DNA of 64,000 bases from NCBI RefSeq assembly GCF_040834005.1, contig NZ_CP162129.1, positions 571,501-635,500 on the forward strand, in the 5' to 3' direction. The notes beneath the pieces are model-generated. The model worked only from the letters and a program-made list of their open reading frames with translations, made no database searches and was not told the DNA's origin. Both the position numbers and the translations under genes were made by a program. Below, piece by piece: positions 59,701-64,000 of the stretch. The DNA is from Paenibacillus sp. PL2-23. Lineage in GTDB: Bacteria; Bacillota; Bacilli; Paenibacillales; Paenibacillaceae. Numbering within the stretch: the stretch's first letter is position 1; each line of letters begins with the position of its first letter.

Positions 59701-61139
59701 ACCCACTGGCTGTCCGTCGCCGAGACGTTCGCCGACACGTTGGTGAAGGTGCTGTCTCCGCTCTGTACGCTAATACGCAGAGAAGTGGCTGTTTGACCGG
59801 AAGCCATTCTTACCCAGGCAGACAGATGATAGCGATGGCCCTTATGCATCTTGCTCATGACATCCAGAATTGGACCGTTATATTGAGTAGAGACGGTTAC
59901 TTCCAAGCTGCTTGATCCACCGGTAGTATGATTTGCTGCGGTTGTTGCGGCGATTTGGCCGTTGCCTTCAGTACTGCGAATCGCCCAGGCTCCAATGCCG
60001 TTCTCAAAATCAGCGTTGATGCCCGTCTGATCGAGATTTCCTTCATCAGGCGTAGCTCCCGGCGTCACGTCCTTGATCAGCACCTCGTCAATGTAGATGT
60101 CCGCTGTGGACTGGGATGCTTCAACGGATTCCACCCAGATGACAAATTCCGTTGTACCGGCAGGAACCTCATAATTTTTCACTTCAAAGGTTGTCCACAC
60201 ATCAGATGTAACCGCTTGGTCCTCAATAAGCCAAGGATAGATGGTTTGGAGCATCGGCGAGTTGACCTTGGAGGCGATATGGAGCGTATCGCTGCTGCTT
60301 GAGCCGTCATTGTTAGCGCCCAATCGAACCTTCAAGGATACATCATAGGTCTTGCCCGATTGCATGATAGACGTCAGGTTGAGGCTCGGACTGTGGCTTC
60401 TAGCCGCTCGCCCCGAGAATTGCAGGGACTTGGAGCCCTCAGATGCAACAGTGGTTGAAACCGCTACGTTCCCGGTTCCACCCCATACGGGTCCCCAGCC
60501 GCCGGTTGAGTCATCTTCAAAGCTCTGGGATAGAACAGTTGTAGATGGTGCTGGCGTCACGTCCTTGATCAGCACTTCGTCAATGTAGATGTCCGCTGTG
60601 GACTGGGATGCTTCAACGGATTCCACCCAGATGACAAATTCCGTTGTACCGGCAGGAACCTCATAATTTTTCACTTCAAAGGTTGTCCACACACCAGATG
60701 TAACCGCTTGGTCCCCAATGAGCCAAGGATAGATGTTTTGGAGCATCGGCGAGTTGACCTTGGAGGCGATGTGGAGCGTATCGCTGCTGCTTGAGCCGTC
60801 ATTGTTAGCGCCCAATCGAACCTTCAAGGATACATCATAGGTTTTGCCCGATTGCATGATAGATGTCAGGTTGAGGCTCGGACTGTGGCTTCTGGCCGTT
60901 CGTCCCGAGAATTGCAGGGACTTGGCGCCGTCAGACGCAACAGTGGTTGAAATCGCCACGTTCCCGGTGCCACCCCATACGGGTCCCCAACCGCCGGTTG
61001 AGTCATCTTCAAAGCTCTGGGATAGAACAACAGTTCCAGCAGACTGATTCGCACCAGCAGCCGGAGCGAGCCAGCCGGATGGCAGGAGCAAAGCGAATGC
61101 GAGCAGAAGCGAGAGGATCGGCTTAAGCTTCCGATTCAT
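56709..61139 (-). CDS. Modular GH10 endo-1,4-beta-xylanase with CBMs and SLH anchors
   Basis: 1476 aa, secreted (signal SLLLAFALLLPSGWLAPAAGA). Order: three CBM22-like modules (about 35-200, 200-364, 370-525), GH10 catalytic domain (about 535-880), CBM9-like module (about 890-1090), a linker with a ZU5/DUF-like beta region, and three SLH repeats from about 1290. The GH10 acid/base is Glu in WDVVNEAMND and the nucleophile is Glu in VSITEIDI. It degrades xylan while bound to the cell surface. The first two CBMs are a near-perfect 164-aa duplication. cre-like sites upstream imply CcpA repression by glucose. Confidence 0.93.
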   Translation of the reverse strand: MNRKLKPILSLLLAFALLLPSGWLAPAAGANQSAGTVVLSQSFEDDSTGGWGPVWGGTGNVAISTTVASDGAKSLQFSGRTARSHSPSLNLTSIMQSGKTYDVSLKVRLGANNDGSSSSDTLHIASKVNSPMLQNIYPWLIGDQAVTSGVWTTFEVKNYEVPAGTTEFVIWVESVEASQSTADIYIDEVLIKDVTPAPSTTVLSQSFEDDSTGGWGPVWGGTGNVAVSTTVASEGSKSLQFSGRAARSHSPSLNLTSIMQSGKTYDVSLKVRLGANNDGSSSSDTLHIASKVNSPMLQTIYPWLIEDQAVTSDVWTTFEVKNYEVPAGTTEFVIWVESVEASQSTADIYIDEVLIKDVTPGATPDEGNLDQTGINADFENGIGAWAIRSTEGNGQIAATTAANHTTGGSSSLEVTVSTQYNGPILDVMSKMHKGHRYHLSAWVRMASGQTATSLRISVQSGDSTFTNVSANVSATDSQWVELSGDYTVATTPSVLKAYVETAQNPGNPAGSPVTFYMDDFTITHLGAVAAPKPIQNITPIKDVYQDDFLIGTAVGDAEFEGLRLELLKKHHNVVTAENAMKPDYAYNGAREFDFTAEDALVAKIKEQGLLLHGHVLVWHQQMPTWLSSDAAGNPLDEAEALANLTEHITTVVEHFGDDVISWDVVNEAMNDNPPNPANWKASLRNSPWKAALGEDYVEQSFRIAKEVIKENSWDIKLYYNDYNDDNKNKSTAIANMVKEINEKYAAENNGELLIDGIGMQAHYNLNTKPDNVEESLKRFIDLGVEVSITEIDITAGTDSVLTEKQAKQQGYLYAQLMNLYREYKDDIARVTFWGLNDATSWRASQNPLLFDKDLQAKPAYYGVIDPDTFIAENPPTATEANQSSAKYGTPVIDGTIDSIWSETAAMPINKFQMAWQGASGSAKALWDENNLYVLFQVNNAELDKSSANAWEQDSVEVFLDQNNGKSTSYQADDGQYRVNYDNEASFNPPSIADGFESATKVIGSNYTVELKIPLTAVTPAHNVELGFDVQINDGKAGARQSAASWNDTTGQGYQDTSVFGVLKLTTDSIVAPTHPIVTVPSPPAGVEATDGGAVIKPVAKVEGNRVIGQISSDSLKKALELAARRDGGKKQIAIEVPKQANALAYEIELPAQSLNGEQHFTLQMKTEHATLNIPSNMLSGKASNAPISIRVAKASTEGMNAAAREQIGDRPVLDLNVYLGNEQLEWNNPEAPVIISVPYVPTEGELAQPNAIVVWYIAGNGDISSIPNGRYDAASGTVIFHTTHFSTYAVASVVTSFDDLAGVPWANQAIDAMAARDVIRGTAEHTFSPTAAMKRGDFIALLVRALELQSAGADTATFIDVKASAYYHQELAIAQKLGIATGFEDGTFRPDQSLSRQDMMVLTARAAAAAGKTLEGDGSLEGYADVSSLSAYAVASAASLSQSGIVNGKNGKLAPHESLTRAEAAVILYRIWGLQD
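60061..61020 (-). repeat. Tandem 492-bp duplication inside the xylanase gene
   Basis: Two copies with a period of 492 bp (for example the GGCGTCACGTCCTTGATCAG block at 60061 and again at 60553), differing at only scattered bases. Each encodes one CBM22-like module of 164 aa. Confidence 0.92.
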
Positions 61140-61166
61140 GTGAATACATTCCCCCTATACGTGATA

Positions 61167-61199
61167 GTAAAGCGCTTTCGATAAATGAAAGCACTTACA
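61167..61199 (-). promoter_or_regulatory. Two cre-like (CcpA) sites before the xylanase gene
   Basis: On the minus strand TGTAAGTGCTTTCA (61186-61199) and CGAAAGCGCTTTAC (61167-61180), each close to the cre consensus TGNAANCGNNNNCA, 28-60 bases before the start codon. Confidence 0.75.
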
Positions 61200-61374
61200 A
61201 TCGTAAACCATGGGAATGTGCTGGACTACCCAACAGAGCTTAGATGTTCCTATAAAAACTATACTTGTTTTTTGTCGAAAGCCCTCCGCCTGCCTCAGCC
61301 ATGTAGTCCCGTTCGCGAATACAGTGTATGATAAGACCTGACAACCATAGGGATAGGTTAGGAGTGACGCTGAG

Positions 61375-62553
61375 GTGGAGCGCTACATCGATCAATATAT
61401 ACGCAACGATCAAGAACGTGAACGCATGAGGATAGCGGAGGAGCTTGCGGGGCGATTTGCTCAAAGGGCTGAACGGCATGACCGGGAGGGCTCCTTCCCA
61501 TTCCAGAATTTTGCCGAATTGAAGGATGCGGGCCTGTTGAAGGTGACAGTGCCTAAGGCGTATGGCGGAGACGGCATTACCTTGTATGAGCTTGTTCAGC
61601 TTCAGGAGAGGCTCGGATACGGCGATGGAGCTACCGCGCTTGCGGTCGGCTGGCATCTGGGACAGGTGTTCCATTTCCGCGAGACGGGGAAGTGGCAGAG
61701 TGAATTGTTCGCTGAGCTATGCGAAGCCATTGTGCGGGACGGCGCAATGATTAATACATTCGCAAGCGAAGCGGCGACTGGAAGTCCGAGCAGGGGAGGC
61801 AAGCCGGAGACGGCTGCGATGCGTTCGGAAGGAGGCTGGCGACTGGCGGGACGCAAAACGTTCAGTACCCTGTCTCCCATTCTGGACCGGTTTGTGGTGA
61901 CGGCATATGTCCCCGATGAAGGCGTAACGGCTGAATTTCTGGTCCGTCGCTCGGAGCAGGTGCGGCTGGTGGAGACATGGGATACGCTGGGAATGCGAGC
62001 GACCGGCAGTCATGACGTAGTCTTGGAGGATGCCTTTGTTCCGGAGCAAGATCGAATTAAAGGCGAGGGCTTGGACGACGGCGGCGGCTGGCTGCTGCAT
62101 ATCCCTGCGTGCTACATGGGCATCGCTCTGGCGGCGCGGGACTATGCTCTGGCATATGCCCGGACGTACCAGCCCAATTATCTCGACAAGCCGATTGCCA
62201 GTCTGCCGGCCGTTCAGCAGACCATTGGCGAGATGGAGGCTGAGCTCCGAATCGCAAGAACGATGCTGTATGCTGCGGCCGACCGCTGGGATCGTGAATC
62301 CCAGCATAGACCCATGCTTAGAACGGAGCTGGGGCTGGCCAAATATACGGTGACCAATCATACCTTGGGAATCGTAGACAAAGCGATGCGGATTGTTGGA
62401 GGCGCGAGCCTGTCCCGAAGCTGTCCCCTGGAGAGGTACTACCGGGATGTCCGGGCAGGACTCCATAACCCGCCGATGGACAGCTCCGTCATGATGAATC
62501 TCGCGAAATCTGCTTTGGAGGATGTGACGCGGGAAGGCTTCCGGCAAGCTTAG
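61375..62553 (+). CDS. Acyl-CoA dehydrogenase family protein
   Basis: 392 aa, FAD flavoprotein fold. FAELKDAGLLKVTVPKAYGGDG at the N-terminus, TFASEAATGSPSRGGKPETAA in place of the usual ITE-GSD loop, LGMRATGSHDVVLEDAFVP in the middle domain, and IVGGASLSRSCPLERYYRDVRAGLHNPP at the end. The usual catalytic Glu is not clear, which fits the DszC/hydroxylase-like branch as well as true dehydrogenases. GTG start with AGGAGTGACG. Alone; ends overlapping a convergent gene by 4 bases. Confidence 0.83.
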   Translation: MERYIDQYIRNDQERERMRIAEELAGRFAQRAERHDREGSFPFQNFAELKDAGLLKVTVPKAYGGDGITLYELVQLQERLGYGDGATALAVGWHLGQVFHFRETGKWQSELFAELCEAIVRDGAMINTFASEAATGSPSRGGKPETAAMRSEGGWRLAGRKTFSTLSPILDRFVVTAYVPDEGVTAEFLVRRSEQVRLVETWDTLGMRATGSHDVVLEDAFVPEQDRIKGEGLDDGGGWLLHIPACYMGIALAARDYALAYARTYQPNYLDKPIASLPAVQQTIGEMEAELRIARTMLYAAADRWDRESQHRPMLRTELGLAKYTVTNHTLGIVDKAMRIVGGASLSRSCPLERYYRDVRAGLHNPPMDSSVMMNLAKSALEDVTREGFRQA

Positions 62554-63266
62554 GGCTTGAATAAATTTGCCGGATGTCTGCGAGGCGTTCTTTTATCCCC
62601 CACGATAAAATATTCATGATTGCCCAGATGGGACATGGCCTCTTCGTCGGGCTTCCAGACCCACTCGTCTATCTCGGTTTGGCAGCGGTGTGCGCGGAAT
62701 GCGGCCAGCTTCGTTCGCTTGTACGCATTCATGTCCACTCGGACGATATCCTCGCGGGTGTAGCCGAAGCGTTCCGGCTGCGCCATCGCGCTTCCGAACG
62801 ATATAAAGTACAGCCCGCCCGTTAAGCCGCTTCGCAGGTATGCGGCGGTCGTCGCTTTGCCGATTGCGTTATGGTCGGGGTGGCCCCCCAGCTTCTCGTG
62901 GAAGGTCAGTACAACCTCGGGCTGAAGCTCCTGAAGCAGTGCTTGGATACGCTGCTCGAGGAGAGCGGCGTCGTGAAATTCGACCGTTTTGTCCCGAATG
63001 TCGAAAAATTGAAGCCGCGCAATGCCCAGTATATCGCAAGCTTGCTTCAGCTCCTGCTCCCGCACCTCCGGCATCGACTCCCGATTCACATAGGGCGGGT
63101 TGCCCATCCGTCTGCCCATCTCTCCCCGCGTCGCGCTCACTAGGGTGATGTCCACGCCTTCGTTAGCGTATTTGGCCAGCGTGCCCCCACAAATAAACGT
63201 CTCGTCGTCTGGATGTGCGAATACCGCAAGAAGCTTCTTCTGTTTGTTGTCGCTGAAGGGTCTCAT
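62550..63266 (-). CDS. bshB2: Bacillithiol biosynthesis deacetylase (BshB2-like, PIG-L family)
   Basis: A 238-aa zinc-dependent LmbE/PIG-L deacetylase removing acetyl from GlcNAc-malate in bacillithiol synthesis. VFAHPDDETFICGGTLAKYANEG carries the zinc AHPDDE motif and GGHPDHNAIG the third ligand. The N-terminal overlap with a yojF-like gene (ATGA) reproduces the yojF-yojG(bshB2) pair of Bacillus, favouring BshB2 over other PIG-L enzymes. Cytoplasmic. Confidence 0.88.
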   Translation of the reverse strand: MRPFSDNKQKKLLAVFAHPDDETFICGGTLAKYANEGVDITLVSATRGEMGRRMGNPPYVNRESMPEVREQELKQACDILGIARLQFFDIRDKTVEFHDAALLEQRIQALLQELQPEVVLTFHEKLGGHPDHNAIGKATTAAYLRSGLTGGLYFISFGSAMAQPERFGYTREDIVRVDMNAYKRTKLAAFRAHRCQTEIDEWVWKPDEEAMSHLGNHEYFIVGDKRTPRRHPANLFKP

Positions 63267-63574
63267 TCGGGGAAAGGCTCCTTTCCAAGCTGCAGGGCTG
63301 CATGCATACGCCCTCGGTCATCGAAGCCTGCCAGGAGCAGGCGGCCTTTGGCATCCCACTCGTAATGGGTGAGCGCTTCCGCTCGCAGCCAGCCCAGACC
63401 GTCGAAGCGGAGCGCCGCGCGATATGGACCTTCGCCAGCCAAGAAGGCATGCGTAATATGGATAGTGAAGTTCCGAACGAACATAAAAGAAGTAGCTTCG
63501 CTATGTATATAAGCTTCTGAGCCGACGAAAGCTTGCAAAGCCTGCTCAGTGTCAACTCGATCTATTGGAATCAT
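63263..63574 (-). CDS. yojF: YojF-like DUF1806 protein
   Basis: 103 aa. Starts MIPIDRVDTEQALQAFVGSE and contains YIHSEATSFMFVRNFTIHITHAFLAGEGPYRAALRF and LLLAGFDDRGRMHAALQLG, the DUF1806 pattern. GGAGGAGG precedes the ATG, and the stop overlaps bshB2. Its function is not known, but its constant linkage suggests a helper role in bacillithiol formation. Confidence 0.85.
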   Translation of the reverse strand: MIPIDRVDTEQALQAFVGSEAYIHSEATSFMFVRNFTIHITHAFLAGEGPYRAALRFDGLGWLRAEALTHYEWDAKGRLLLAGFDDRGRMHAALQLGKEPFPE

Positions 63575-63723
63575 GACAGGTGTCCTCCTCCATCAAGTGG
63601 TCCTTGCTTGATCATCTTATCATAGAGCAGCGGACTGTTACAGGCGGCAAGTGACACATGCGGTGCGGTGGCGAGCGATAACGACACGAAACTAAATTAA
63701 ATATTTCACACGAATAAAACACT

Positions 63724-63740
63724 TTGAAATAAAATTTCAA
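63724..63740. promoter_or_regulatory. Palindrome upstream of the RpiR-type regulator
   Basis: TTGAAAT-AAA-ATTTCAA, a perfect 17-base dyad in AT-rich DNA about 100 bases before the regulator start. The TGAAAT...ATTTCA form is common for MurR/RpiR operators, so autoregulation is plausible. Confidence 0.55.
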
Positions 63741-63843
63741 TAGGTTACAATGAAAGGGTAGAAGTTCTATCGTTTTACTTGTATTTTTTGTCTAATACGT
63801 ATACTATTTAGTTGCGAAAATATGAAACGGGCGGGGAGCGGAC

Positions 63844-64000
63844 ATGGCGATTAACGATAATGTGCTGATCAAAATTCGGGAGCGCAAGGACAGTCTGACG
63901 CCTGTCGAGCGGCTGGTTGCGGAATACATTCTTTCTAATAAGGAAGAAATTCCGCATCTCTCTATCAAAAGCCTGGCACAGGCAAGCAAGACGAGCGACG
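63844..64000 (+). CDS. MurR/RpiR-family regulator, N-terminal part (runs off the window)
   Basis: The first 52 codons are present: MAINDNVLIKIRERKDSL then LTPVERLVAEYILSNKEEIPHLSIKSLAQASKTSD, which is the HTH_6 domain of RpiR regulators. The SIS sugar-phosphate-binding domain is beyond the edge. GGGGAGCGGAC precedes the ATG. RpiR proteins usually control sugar or amino-sugar genes that lie just downstream. Confidence 0.85.
   Translation, partial: MAINDNVLIKIRERKDSLTPVERLVAEYILSNKEEIPHLSIKSLAQASKTSD

Overview
The window reads as chromosomal DNA of a spore-forming, moderately GC-rich Firmicute of the Paenibacillaceae (Paenibacillus, Cohnella or a close relative). The pointers are strong AGGAGG ribosome sites with many GTG and TTG starts, three large secreted proteins ending in SLH cell-wall anchors, a CotS/CotSA spore-coat pair, a Trp T-box, CcpA cre-like sites, bacillithiol genes and a spore-type manganese oxidase operon. 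Species assignment is inference; no rRNA or tRNA gene was seen.

Layout. 1-3.4 kb: end of a TetR regulator, a three-gene ABC exporter and a small membrane protein. 3.4-8.2 kb: gamma-glutamyltransferase plus amidase, divergent from an Lrp regulator and a split chromate-type transporter pair. 8.2-11.6 kb: a GntR-controlled ABC operon with two matching operators. 11.9-15.8 kb: purine (allantoin) breakdown genes allB-allC-pucG. 15.8-21.9 kb: mnxE-mnxF-mnxG and a fourth coat-like gene, divergent from a Cys/His-rich coat-like gene, each side preceded by a sigma-K-like promoter. 22.2-24.1 kb: PadR with two DUF1048 genes, then a lipoprotein. 24.3-29.8 kb: a giant SLH protein combining a phosphodiester glycosidase with a metallophosphatase. 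30-33 kb: CotS-like and CotSA-like genes. 33.5-38 kb: a LuxR/STAND regulator divergent from ilvB-ilvN. 38-43.8 kb: a UvrA-like ABC protein behind an 18-codon leader ORF, a stand-alone TipAS protein, a BadF-type kinase, an MBL hydrolase and a 39-aa protein. 43.9-49.3 kb: trpS with T-box, an SLH protein and a MATE exporter. 49.3-51 kb: a hairpin repeat array and a TnpB-only IS605-type element with an intact nuclease and a likely omega RNA. 51-54.4 kb: an MhqR-like quinone-stress cluster whose regulator carries a DTTT microsatellite. 54.6-64 kb: ribokinase, a flavin oxidoreductase, a modular GH10 xylanase with duplicated binding modules, an acyl-CoA dehydrogenase, bshB2-yojF and the start of an RpiR regulator.

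Most notable is the manganese oxidase locus. A small beta-barrel-like module (about 50 residues: Gly, two hydrophobic strands, then a hydrophobic L/I-x-x-I end) appears to recur in MnxF, MnxE, twice in the downstream protein and once in the divergent Cys/His-rich protein. This suggests an enlarged Mnx assembly made in the mother cell. Other points are the MarR microsatellite, the leader ORF before the UvrA-like gene, several palindromic repeat families between genes, and a recent 492-bp duplication in the xylanase.
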